A stretch of DNA of 7,049 bases from an uncultured Burkholderiales bacterium (GCA_903898725.1 CAIUGQ010000726.1:1-7049), one strand, 5' to 3'; counted from the stretch's first letter, positions 1 to 5,875 are shown. Notes: generated by a model not told the origin, from the sequence alone. Numbers and translations: made by a program.

Positions 1-1
1 C

Positions 2-88
2 AACCGGCTGCGCTACGATCCGGACACCGCCACGCCCGAGCGTGTCCGCGACCTGCGGCGCCTCGTCGACGCCTTCAAGCCCCGATGA
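2..88 (+). CDS. C-terminal fragment of an unidentified protein (5' end outside window)
   Basis: The frame starting at base 2 is open to a TGA at 86-88 and encodes 28 residues beginning NRLRYDPDTATPERVRDL and ending DAFKPR. It is rich in Arg and Asp, looks like a helical soluble C-terminus, and has no recognisable motif. It is called real because its stop overlaps the ATG of the next gene in an ATGA arrangement, typical of translationally coupled genes, and because that next gene has no clear Shine-Dalgarno sequence of its own. The other two plus frames are also open here, so the frame choice rests on the overlap. I do not recognise the family. Confidence 0.55.
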   Translation, partial: NRLRYDPDTATPERVRDLRRLVDAFKPR

Positions 89-1362
89 CGCGAGCCCGAC
101 CCCGCCCCGTTCCCGCCGCCGTCCCCCTCCGCGGAACGCTGCGCGCCGCCGCGCGCGGCCGGCACGCACGCCACGTCCTCGCGGCGGCGCTGCTGTCGAT
201 CGCGCCGCTGGCCGGACTGCCGGGCGTGGCCCCGTCCGACGCTGCGGCAACCGAGACGGCCCCCGCGCGCAGCACGGCCAAGCCCGTCCAGAAGCCGGCG
301 CCGCAATCCGGACAGCAGGCGGCCCAGAAGCCTGCCCAGAAGCCTGCCCAGACGTCGTCGCAGACGTCCGCACCCGCAAGATCCAAGGCGGCGCTCCCCG
401 TCACCCAGGCGGCCGACTACCCCGCACGACCCGAGGTCCGCGACTTCGTGCGCGACATGGTCGAGCGGCACGGCTTCGACGAGACGGCACTGCTTGCCAC
501 CTTCGGGCGCACCCGCACGGCCGAGACCGCGATCAGGCTGATGCAGCCTGCGGCGCCTGGATTCAAGCGCTCCTGGATCGCGTATCGCGCCCGCTTCGTC
601 GAGCCGGTGCGCATTCGCGAGGGGCTGCGCTTCTGGGCCTCGAACGCGGACGCGGTGCGGCGTGCCTCGCAGCGCTACGGCGTGCCCGAGGAGATCCTCG
701 TCTCGATCATCGGCGTGGAGACGGTCTACGGCCGCAACACCGGCGACTTCCGCGTGATGGATGCGCTGACGACGCTGAGCTTCGACTATCCGCGCCGTGC
801 CGCCTACTTCCGCGAGGAGCTCGAGCAGTACCTGCTCCTCGCGCGTGAGGCCGGCTTCGACCCGCTCGACTGGCGCGGCTCGTTCGCCGGCGCGGTCGGG
901 CTGCCGCAGTTCATGCCTGCCAGCATCCGCCGGCATGCGGTGGACTTCGACGGCGACGGCCGCATCGACCTGCGAGGCAGCGCGACGGACGCGATCGGCA
1001 GCGTGGCCAGCTTCCTCGCGAATCACGGCTGGCAGGCGGGGGGCCCGACGCACTTCGCCGCCACCGTCGAGGACGAGATCCGTGCGCGCCCCGCGGTCGA
1101 GGCAGGCATCCCGCCCCGGCTGGTGGCGCTGGAACTCGCCGACCTGGGCATCACCAGTCCGCAGGAGATCCCGGTCGGTGAGAAGCTGTCACTGATCGAT
1201 CTGCCCAACGGCGACGACACCACCCATTACGTGCTGGGCGCCAACAACTTCTGGGTGGTGACCCGCTACAACCGCTCGTACTTCTACGCGATGGCCGTGA
1301 TCGACCTGGCGCGCGCGCTGCGCGAGGCGATGCCCCCGGCGCAGGCCCGCGCACGCGAGTAG
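85..1362 (+). CDS. mltB: Lytic murein transglycosylase B (MltB/Slt35 type), secreted
   Basis: A 425-residue enzyme predicted to cleave the MurNAc-GlcNAc bond of peptidoglycan in the periplasm, leaving 1,6-anhydro-muropeptides. The N-terminus has a long Arg-rich n-region (residues 1-30), a hydrophobic core (31-49) and a plausible signal-peptidase I site after AAA (53-55). Residues 56-105 form a Pro/Ala/Gln/Lys/Ser linker. The catalytic domain follows from about 110: IIGVETVYGRNTG (208-220) carries the expected catalytic Glu212, GLPQFMPAS is at 272-280, an EF-hand-like DFDGDGRIDL at 287-296 matches the calcium loop known in Slt35, and NNFWVVTRYNRS at 387-398 is the family's C-terminal signature. 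E. coli MltB is a lipoprotein, but this protein has no cysteine at all, so it should be soluble or held another way. ATG 85 is the only start in this frame within the window and overlaps the upstream stop. It converges with the transporter gene, with 28 bp between stops. Confidence 0.93.
   Translation: MTRARPRPVPAAVPLRGTLRAAARGRHARHVLAAALLSIAPLAGLPGVAPSDAAATETAPARSTAKPVQKPAPQSGQQAAQKPAQKPAQTSSQTSAPARSKAALPVTQAADYPARPEVRDFVRDMVERHGFDETALLATFGRTRTAETAIRLMQPAAPGFKRSWIAYRARFVEPVRIREGLRFWASNADAVRRASQRYGVPEEILVSIIGVETVYGRNTGDFRVMDALTTLSFDYPRRAAYFREELEQYLLLAREAGFDPLDWRGSFAGAVGLPQFMPASIRRHAVDFDGDGRIDLRGSATDAIGSVASFLANHGWQAGGPTHFAATVEDEIRARPAVEAGIPPRLVALELADLGITSPQEIPVGEKLSLIDLPNGDDTTHYVLGANNFWVVTRYNRSYFYAMAVIDLARALREAMPPAQARARE
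323..352 (+). repeat. 12-bp tandem repeat (2.5 copies) in the MltB linker
   Basis: The unit cccagaagcctg occurs at 323-334 and 335-346 and is followed by the partial copy cccaga at 347-352. It encodes the AQKPAQKPAQ stretch of the linker between signal peptide and catalytic domain. The unit is a multiple of three, so gain or loss of a copy would change linker length without breaking the frame. Confidence 0.8.
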
Positions 1363-1390
1363 CGGCGGCCGGCGACGCTGCGGCGGGCGA

Positions 1391-2272
1391 TCAGCCCCGC
1401 CGCGACAGCGCCATCGCGACCCCGGTGGTCACGATCAGCGCCATTCCGGCGAGCGCGGGCCCGTCCGGAAAGGTGTCGAACACCAGCCAGCCGGTGCACA
1501 GCGCGGCCACCGTGTGCATGTAGGTGTAGGGCGCCAGCGTCGACGCGTTGGCACGCTCGTAGGCGCGCACCAGCAGCAGATGGCCGCCCGCACCGACCAT
1601 GCCCGCGAACACCAGCAGCAGCACGTGCCACCACGCCTGCGGCGGCGTCCAGTAGATCGGCACCAGCCCCGACAGCAGCACGGTCGCGACCAGCCCGCCG
1701 ATGAACAGCGTCGAGACGCCGTCGTCCACGCCGGCGAGCCGGCGCGTCAGCAGCGTGTACCCGGTCGCGAACACCGCTGCCAGCAGCGGCAGCAGCGCGG
1801 CCGGACCGAAGAGCGCCGACCCCGGGCGGATGATCAGCAGCACGCCCGCGAAGCTCGTCGCGAGCGCGACCCAGGTGCCGCGCGGCGCGCGCTCGCCGAG
1901 CCAGCGCACCGCGACCACGGTGACCAGGATCGGCGAGGTCGCGATCAGCGCCGTGGCTTCGGCCTGCGGCATGTTCGCCAGCGCCGCGAAGAAGGTGATC
2001 GAGGACATGCCGAGGAACACGCCCCGCGCGACCTGCAGGCCGGGCCGGCGGGTGCTCAGCAGCGAGAGGCCGCGGCGCGGCACCAGCAGCACGGCCATCA
2101 GCGCGACGTGGAACGCATAGCGCCCCCAGGCGATCAGCGGCGACGGATACGTCTGCGACAGGAACTTGACGGTGGCATCGAGCACCGCGAAGGAGGCGCT
2201 GGCGCAGACCGCCAGACCGATGCCTGCGAGCACGCGGCGACGGGCGTCGCCCGCCGCGTCGCCGCCGCTCAC
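1391..2272 (-). CDS. EamA/DMT-family transporter, translationally coupled to cysM
   Basis: A 293-residue inner-membrane protein of the drug/metabolite transporter superfamily, with two EamA repeats of about five helices each. Hydrophobic segments lie near residues 14-34, 47-65, 80-99, 106-123, 133-149, 155-175, 187-206, 215-235, 246-264 and 272-289. The first repeat holds the typical ALANMPQAEATALIATSPI stretch (about 97-115) and ends with a WLGER loop (124-128). The second holds RAYERANASTLAPYTYMHTV (236-255). The chosen start is a GTG at 2270-2272 that overlaps the cysM TGA as GTGA. It gives the usual family length and skips an upstream extension that is only cysM read out of frame. A GTG about 13 codons further in is an alternative. 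No good Shine-Dalgarno sequence precedes it, as expected for coupling. The substrate cannot be read from sequence. Because E. coli EamA (YdeD) exports O-acetylserine and cysteine, coupling to cysM makes that an attractive inference, but the family also exports many other amino acids and drugs. Confidence 0.88.
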   Translation of the reverse strand: MSGGDAAGDARRRVLAGIGLAVCASASFAVLDATVKFLSQTYPSPLIAWGRYAFHVALMAVLLVPRRGLSLLSTRRPGLQVARGVFLGMSSITFFAALANMPQAEATALIATSPILVTVVAVRWLGERAPRGTWVALATSFAGVLLIIRPGSALFGPAALLPLLAAVFATGYTLLTRRLAGVDDGVSTLFIGGLVATVLLSGLVPIYWTPPQAWWHVLLLVFAGMVGAGGHLLLVRAYERANASTLAPYTYMHTVAALCTGWLVFDTFPDGPALAGMALIVTTGVAMALSRRG

Positions 2273-3189
2273 GAAGGGAACACGCCGGTCGACAGGTAGC
2301 GATCTCCGCGATCGCAGACGATGAAGACGATCGTCGCGCCCTCGACCTCCTCGGCGATCCGCAGCGCGATGCAGCAGGCGCCCGCCGCCGACGGACCGCA
2401 GAAGATGCCCTCCTCCACCGCGAGCCGCCGCGCCATCGCCTCGGCATCGGCCTGCGCGACGTCCTCGGTCCGGTCGATGAACGCATGGCGGCGGATGCCC
2501 GGCACGTAGGCCTCGGGCCACTTCCGGATGCCCGGGATCGACGAGCCGTCGGTGGGCTGCGCGCCGACGATCACGATGTCCTTGGAGCACTCCTTCAGGT
2601 AGCGCGAGACGCCGGTGATCGTGCCGGTGGTGCCCATCGCGGACACGAAATGGGTGACCTGACCGGCAGTGTCCTGCCAGATCTCGGGCCCGGTCGAGTC
2701 GTAGTGCGCGGCCCAGTTGTCGTCGTTGGCGAACTGGTCGAGCACGCGTCCGCGGCCTTCGGCCTGCATCCGCATCGCCAGGTCGCGCGCGCCCTCCATG
2801 CCCTCGGACTTGGAGACCAGGATCAGTTCGGCGCCATACGCCTTCATCGAGACCCGGCGCTCCACCGAGAGGTTGTCCGGCATGATCAGCACCATCCGGT
2901 AGCCGCGGATCGCCGCGGCCATCGCGAGCGCGATGCCGGTGTTGCCCGAGGTCGCCTCGATCAGCGTGTCGCCGGGCCGGATCTCGCCCCGCGCCTCGGC
3001 GCGCACGATCATCGCGAGCGCGGGCCGGTCCTTGACCGAACCGGCCGGATTGTTGCCCTCGAGCTTGCCGAGGATCACGTTGCCGCGGGCCGCCTGTGCG
3101 GCGCCCGGGATGCGCTGCAGCCGGACGAGGGGCGTGCGGCCGATGGTGGCGTCGACGGTGAGGTAGTCGGGTCGGGCTGCGGTGGTCAT
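2269..3189 (-). CDS. cysM: Cysteine synthase B (O-acetylserine sulfhydrylase, CysM)
   Basis: A 306-residue PLP enzyme, close to the roughly 300 residues of CysM proteins. It makes cysteine from O-acetylserine and sulfide; CysM isozymes also accept thiosulfate to give S-sulfocysteine. It acts in the cytoplasm. The PLP lysine is Lys53 in KLEGNNPAGSVKDRPA (42-57). TSGNTG (80-85) should bind the substrate carboxylate and GTTGT (186-190) the PLP phosphate. GSSIPGIRKWPEAYVPGI (215-232) is characteristic of CysM rather than CysK, and CGPSAAG (264-270) supplies the usual Ser near the PLP ring. The protein ends with CDRGDRYLSTGVF. The ATG at 3187-3189 starts the conserved N-terminus (LTVDATIGRTPLVRL); the longer upstream reading is Pro/Arg-rich and is antisense-like noise. 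It starts 10 bp after the oxyR stop without an evident Shine-Dalgarno sequence, and its stop overlaps the transporter start, so co-translation is likely on both sides. Confidence 0.95.
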   Translation of the reverse strand: MTTAARPDYLTVDATIGRTPLVRLQRIPGAAQAARGNVILGKLEGNNPAGSVKDRPALAMIVRAEARGEIRPGDTLIEATSGNTGIALAMAAAIRGYRMVLIMPDNLSVERRVSMKAYGAELILVSKSEGMEGARDLAMRMQAEGRGRVLDQFANDDNWAAHYDSTGPEIWQDTAGQVTHFVSAMGTTGTITGVSRYLKECSKDIVIVGAQPTDGSSIPGIRKWPEAYVPGIRRHAFIDRTEDVAQADAEAMARRLAVEEGIFCGPSAAGACCIALRIAEEVEGATIVFIVCDRGDRYLSTGVFPS

Positions 3190-3199
3190 GGCGAGGGGC

Positions 3200-4237
3200 T
3201 CAACGGGAGGCGAGCGCCGCGGAGTGCGGGGCGGCGGTCGCCGGATCGGTACTGGGGGCGGGCCGGGGCTCGTGGGTCGGGTCGGGCGCACCGGCCTCGC
3301 CGAGCCGGGTCACGCCGGGCGGATCGGAACGCAGGATCGCATCGCGCACCGCCTCGATCGCGGCGATGCGGGTGAAGGTGCGGCGCCAGGCGAGCACGAC
3401 GCGGCGAACCGGGCGCGGCGACTCGAAGGGCACGTAGGCGAGCAGTCCGTCGTCGCGCCTCAGGCCCGCGAGCACCTCGGGCGGCTGGGCCAGCCAGGGC
3501 AGCACGGTGATGCCGATGCCCGAGGCCACCATGTGGCGGATGGTCTCGAGCGAGGACCCCTCGAAGGTCTTCTGGATGCCGGCGCTCGCCTGCGAGTAGT
3601 GCGACAGTTCTGGACAGACCTCGAGGACCTGATCGCGAAAGCAGTGTCCGGTGCCCAGCAGCAGCATCGTCTGGCGCTTGAGTTCGGCCGCGCAGACGCC
3701 GGCGCGGTGTGCCCAGGGATGGGCGCGCGGCACGGCGATCACGAACGGCTCGTCGTAGAGCGGGCAGGTCGCGAACCCCTGATCCGGGAAGGGCCCGGCC
3801 AGGATCGCGACATCGATGTCGCCCTGACGCAGCAGCTCGAGCAGGCGGGCGGTGAAGTCCTCCTGCAGCAGCAGCGGCATCTGCGGCGTGTCCTCGATCA
3901 CGCGCCGCATCATCAGCGGCAGCAGGTACGGCCCGATCGTGCCGATGACGCCGACCCGCAGCGCGCCGGCGAGCGGATCGCGCCCCTGCGCCGCGATCTC
4001 GCGCAGCGTCGCGGTCTCGTCGAGCACCCGCTGGGCCTGCTCGACGACCTGCAGGCCGACCGGCGTCACCGAGACCTCGGCACCGCCGCGTTCGAAGAGC
4101 GCGACGCCGAGATCGTCCTCGAGCTTGCGGATGGCCACCGACAGCGTCGGCTGGCTCACGTGACAGGCCTCCGCGGCGCGCCCGAAATGGCGCTCGCGGG
4201 CAACCGCGACGAGATACTTGAGCTCGGTGAGCGTCAT
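3200..4237 (-). CDS. oxyR: OxyR-type LysR-family peroxide-sensing regulator with extended C-terminus
   Basis: A 345-residue LysR-family transcription factor. The N-terminal winged helix-turn-helix spans about 1-60 (LKYLVAVARERHFGRAAEAC, then HVSQPTLSVAIRKLEDDLG), followed by a linker helix and a periplasmic-binding-protein-like sensor domain from about 92. Two cysteines in GHCFRDQVLEVC sit at 199 and 208, the numbers of the disulfide-forming pair in E. coli OxyR. Thr100 (in GTIGPYLLP), Thr129, His198 and Arg201 also occupy positions described for the OxyR peroxide pocket. This is far more specific than a generic LysR call. E. coli OxyR has 305 residues; here about 40 Pro/Ala/Asp-rich residues (305-345) follow the conserved core. 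The ATG at 4235-4237 starts exactly at the conserved MTLTELKYL. There is no Shine-Dalgarno sequence; a possible extended -10 element ends 7 bases before the start. Expected targets are catalase and alkyl hydroperoxide reductase genes elsewhere; adjacent cysM is a candidate co-transcribed gene. Confidence 0.93.
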   Translation of the reverse strand: MTLTELKYLVAVARERHFGRAAEACHVSQPTLSVAIRKLEDDLGVALFERGGAEVSVTPVGLQVVEQAQRVLDETATLREIAAQGRDPLAGALRVGVIGTIGPYLLPLMMRRVIEDTPQMPLLLQEDFTARLLELLRQGDIDVAILAGPFPDQGFATCPLYDEPFVIAVPRAHPWAHRAGVCAAELKRQTMLLLGTGHCFRDQVLEVCPELSHYSQASAGIQKTFEGSSLETIRHMVASGIGITVLPWLAQPPEVLAGLRRDDGLLAYVPFESPRPVRRVVLAWRRTFTRIAAIEAVRDAILRSDPPGVTRLGEAGAPDPTHEPRPAPSTDPATAAPHSAALASR

Positions 4238-4244
4238 GCGGCCG

Positions 4245-4253
4245 ATTCTAGCA
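4245..4253 (-). promoter_or_regulatory. Possible extended -10 promoter of oxyR, at the start codon
   Basis: Read on the minus strand the bases are TGCTAGAAT, a TGn extension plus a hexamer matching TATAAT at five of six positions. Only seven bases separate it from the oxyR ATG, so transcription would start within a base or two of the start codon, giving a leaderless or nearly leaderless mRNA. No -35 resembling TTGACA is present at 16-18 bp. The match could be chance, but AT-rich elements are scarce in this GC-rich region. Confidence 0.35.
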
Positions 4254-4305
4254 GCCGCCCTCCTGGCCTCTCGGCGGCAGACGCCGCGCCGCCCGGGCCT
4301 CGCGT

Positions 4306-5154
4306 TCAGGCCGCGACGTACCGTGCCGCGAAGTCTGCCGCGGCCAGCGCGGGCCCCGGCGCCGTGCCCTGCGCGGCCACGATGCCGAGCCGTCGGCACA
4401 GGGCCCGGTGCGCGTCGGTCTCGACGCCCTCGGCGGCGATCGTCAGGCCGAGCCGGCGTCCGAGGTCGGCGCAGGCGTCGACGATGCCCTCGGCGACCCG
4501 ATCGGTCGGCGCCGCGAGCATGAAGCGGGCATCGACCTTGAGCGCGGCGAACGGCACCTGCGCGAGCAGCGCGAACGACGACCAGCCGGACCCGAACTCG
4601 TCGACGGTCAGCCCGAAGCCGCGGCGCCGGAGGGCGGCCAGCCGGTCGAGCGCGCCACGCGGGGCCTCGACCAGCCTGCCCTCGGCGACCTCGAGCACGA
4701 GATCGCAGGGCGAGCCCCCGAAGCCGTCGGTCACGGCATGAAGGCGATCGACGACGGTCGGATCCCGCAGGTCGGCCGGCCACAGGTTCACCGACAGCGA
4801 GAACCCTGCCGGGGGCGCGAGCGAGCGCCTGAACGCGAGCGCCTGCGCGACGATGCGTCCGGTGATCCGGGTCGACACGCCGGCGCGCTCGGCGATCGGC
4901 ATCAGGAGGTGGTGCGACAGCGCGGTCTGGCCGGGCCGCTCCCAGCGCGCGAAGGCCTCGGCACCGATCAGCGCGCCATCCGAGGTCCGGTGCACCGGCT
5001 GGAACCAGGCCACCACCTCGTCGCGGTCGAGGGCCTCGCGCAGCGCCCGCGCGTCGGCCTCGGATGCCGTGGCCGGACGCCTCGCGCCGGGACCCTCGAA
5101 CGGCCACGCGGCCTCCCGCGGCAGCGGCACGTCGTACGCGATGACCGATGCCAT
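4306..5154 (-). CDS. Stand-alone EAL-domain protein, predicted cyclic-di-GMP phosphodiesterase
   Basis: A 282-residue protein that is almost entirely an EAL domain, with about 45 N-terminal residues and no sensor, GGDEF domain or membrane segment visible. EAL enzymes hydrolyse c-di-GMP to pGpG. Visible motifs are WFQPV (50-54), the signature as EAF with Glu66, SVNLWPADL with Asn123, LEVAE with Glu155 and Glu158, VDEFGSGWSSF with Asp185 and Glu186, KVD with Lys206, AAEGVET with Glu242, and Gln262. Most catalytic positions are kept, but the usual DDFGTG reads DEFGSG (second Asp to Glu), and the last Leu of EAL is Phe. Activity is therefore plausible but not certain; it could be a c-di-GMP-binding protein instead. 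The ATG at 5152-5154 is preferred because GGAGG lies 8 bases upstream. An in-frame ATG at 5221-5223 would add 23 unconserved-looking residues and has a poor ribosome site. It lies 68 bp upstream of oxyR on the same strand. Confidence 0.87.
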   Translation of the reverse strand: MASVIAYDVPLPREAAWPFEGPGARRPATASEADARALREALDRDEVVAWFQPVHRTSDGALIGAEAFARWERPGQTALSHHLLMPIAERAGVSTRITGRIVAQALAFRRSLAPPAGFSLSVNLWPADLRDPTVVDRLHAVTDGFGGSPCDLVLEVAEGRLVEAPRGALDRLAALRRRGFGLTVDEFGSGWSSFALLAQVPFAALKVDARFMLAAPTDRVAEGIVDACADLGRRLGLTIAAEGVETDAHRALCRRLGIVAAQGTAPGPALAAADFAARYVAA

Positions 5155-5162
5155 GCAGGCAG

Positions 5163-5167
5163 CCTCC
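5163..5167 (-). promoter_or_regulatory. Ribosome binding site deciding the EAL gene start
   Basis: Minus-strand GGAGG eight bases before the ATG at 5152-5154. It is the strongest Shine-Dalgarno match near either candidate start and favours the 282-residue protein over the 305-residue version. Confidence 0.65.
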
Positions 5168-5185
5168 GTCCGACACGATTCGGAC
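5168..5185. promoter_or_regulatory. Perfect 6-bp inverted repeat upstream of the EAL gene
   Basis: GTCCGA at 5168-5173 and TCGGAC at 5180-5185 are exact reverse complements separated by six bases. The element abuts the EAL ribosome site in the divergent intergenic region, so it could be an operator or an mRNA hairpin affecting EAL translation. No regulator is identified. Short GC-rich inverted repeats are common by chance here. Confidence 0.35.
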
Positions 5186-5230
5186 ACACGCTCACCATAG
5201 GGACTGCCCTGCTCAGGCGCCATGCGATCA

Positions 5231-5244
5231 TTCCGCTAGTGGAA
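5231..5244. promoter_or_regulatory. Imperfect 14-bp palindrome upstream of the CMD-family gene
   Basis: TTCCGCTAGTGGAA is symmetric at six of seven base pairs around a central CTAG. It lies 21 bases before the start codon of the plus-strand gene, within the likely leader or promoter. A dimeric repressor site is the natural reading; the binding protein is unknown. Confidence 0.4.
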
Positions 5245-5256
5245 AGCCTCAACCCT

Positions 5257-5260
5257 GGAG
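5257..5260 (+). promoter_or_regulatory. Ribosome binding site of the CMD-family gene
   Basis: GGAG five bases before the ATG at 5266-5268. It selects this start within a much longer open frame that continues upstream antisense to the EAL gene. Confidence 0.6.
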
Positions 5261-5265
5261 CGTCG

Positions 5266-5805
5266 ATGGCACGGATTCCCTACATTCCCCTCGACGTGGT
5301 CGAGCCCCGCGAGATCGTCGAGGCGGTCCGCGCGCGCCGCGGCGGCACGCTGCTCAACCTCGACCGCATGCTGCTGCACAGCCCGCCGGTCGCGATGGGG
5401 TGGAACCGCATGATGGGTGCGGTGCGGGGCGAACTCGCCCTGTCGCCGAAGCTCAAGGAACTGGCGATGTGCGTGGTGGCCGTGCTCAATGGCGCGGAGT
5501 ACGAATGGGGCCACCATGCGCCGCTGTTCGTGCAGGCGGGCGGCACCGAGGCGCAGCTCGCGGCGATGCGCGAGCCGCTCGCAGCCTCGCTCGACACGGC
5601 GCGCTTCGACGCGGCCGAGCGCGCCGCCCTGGCACTGACCTTCGAGATGACCCGCAACGTGCGTGTCGAGGACGCGACCTTCGCGGCCGTACGCGCGGCG
5701 CTGCCCGATGACCGCCAGGCGTTCGAGCTGGTCACCGTGATCGCCGCCTACAACATGGTCTCCCGGGTGCTGGTGGCGCTCGGCGTCGAACCCGAGGCGC
5801 ACTGA
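5266..5805 (+). CDS. Carboxymuconolactone decarboxylase (AhpD-superfamily) protein without the CxxC pair
   Basis: A 179-residue, mostly helical protein of the CMD/AhpD superfamily. Family marks are ARRGGTLLNLDRMLLHSP (23-40), LSPKLKELAMCVVAVLNGAEYEWGHHAPLF (59-88) and ELVTVIAAYNMVSRVLVALG (154-173). In AhpD the segment equivalent to AEYEWGHH carries a redox CxxC; here the Glu and His are kept but the cysteines are absent, and the only cysteine is Cys69. It is thus unlikely to act as an AhpD-type peroxidase or disulfide reductase and is closer to the decarboxylase-like or uncharacterised members. The true substrate is unknown: no aromatic-catabolism gene is nearby to support gamma-carboxymuconolactone. 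The open frame extends far upstream, but the ribosome site and the conserved MARIPYIPLD start support ATG 5266. It is divergent from the EAL gene and convergent with the HD-GYP gene. Confidence 0.88.
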   Translation: MARIPYIPLDVVEPREIVEAVRARRGGTLLNLDRMLLHSPPVAMGWNRMMGAVRGELALSPKLKELAMCVVAVLNGAEYEWGHHAPLFVQAGGTEAQLAAMREPLAASLDTARFDAAERAALALTFEMTRNVRVEDATFAAVRAALPDDRQAFELVTVIAAYNMVSRVLVALGVEPEAH

Positions 5806-5810
5806 CCCTG

Positions 5811-5867
5811 CCGGTCTGACCGGGCGTGCCGGCGGCGCGTCCGGGCGTGCGCGCGGCCAGGCCGCAC
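5811..5867 (+). terminator. Weak hairpins between the convergent CMD-family and HD-GYP genes
   Basis: The 70-bp gap between the two stops contains CCGGT/ACCGG (5811-5815 and 5819-5823, 3-base loop) just after the CMD-family stop. A second structure has GTGCG/CGCAC arms (5847-5851 and 5863-5867) and is followed by GTTTA. Only three T residues follow, so intrinsic termination would be weak and Rho may be needed. Confidence 0.3.
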
Positions 5868-5875
5868 GTTTACCG

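Larger units (their letters stand above)
5155..5265. promoter_or_regulatory. Divergent intergenic region between the EAL and CMD-family genes
   Basis: 111 bp separate the two divergent start codons, so promoters for both genes are expected here. I see no convincing -35/-10 pair on either strand. The interval is slightly less GC-rich than the flanking genes and contains the two inverted repeats listed separately (5168-5185 and 5231-5244). Confidence 0.5.

Noticed and set aside
13..1053. A 346-codon open frame antisense to mltB
   Set aside because: The translation is Arg/Gly/Ala-rich low-complexity sequence with no domain, whereas the plus strand encodes a complete MltB. Long antisense frames are expected at this GC content.
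1363..1390. Terminator between the convergent mltB and transporter genes
   Set aside because: The 28-bp gap is GC-rich but shows no clear stem-loop and no T-run on either strand.
1514..2299. A 261-codon plus-strand open frame opposite the transporter gene
   Set aside because: The product is dominated by Arg, Gln and His with no motif. The minus strand encodes a well-formed ten-helix transporter.
4261..4305. Intrinsic terminator between the EAL gene and oxyR
   Set aside because: Only short 5-bp GC arms (for example 4274-4278 with 4283-4287) are present, with no T-run on the minus strand. Read-through from the EAL gene into oxyR cannot be excluded.
3182..4741. A 519-codon plus-strand open frame across oxyR and part of the EAL gene
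   Set aside because: It crosses two convincing minus-strand genes and their intergenic gap, and its translation shows no family signature.
5197..5211. Possible OxyR binding site (ATAG half-site) upstream of the CMD-family gene
   Set aside because: A single ATAG at 5197-5200 is not followed by CTAT after seven bases, nor by further half-sites at the required spacing.
5155..5223. Longer EAL protein starting at the ATG at 5221-5223
   Set aside because: It has no convincing Shine-Dalgarno sequence, while GGAGG is correctly spaced before the ATG at 5152-5154. The added residues show no motif.
4408..5265. Upstream extension of the CMD-family gene
   Set aside because: The frame is open, but it is antisense to the EAL gene and low in complexity. 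A ribosome site and the conserved N-terminus place the start at 5266.
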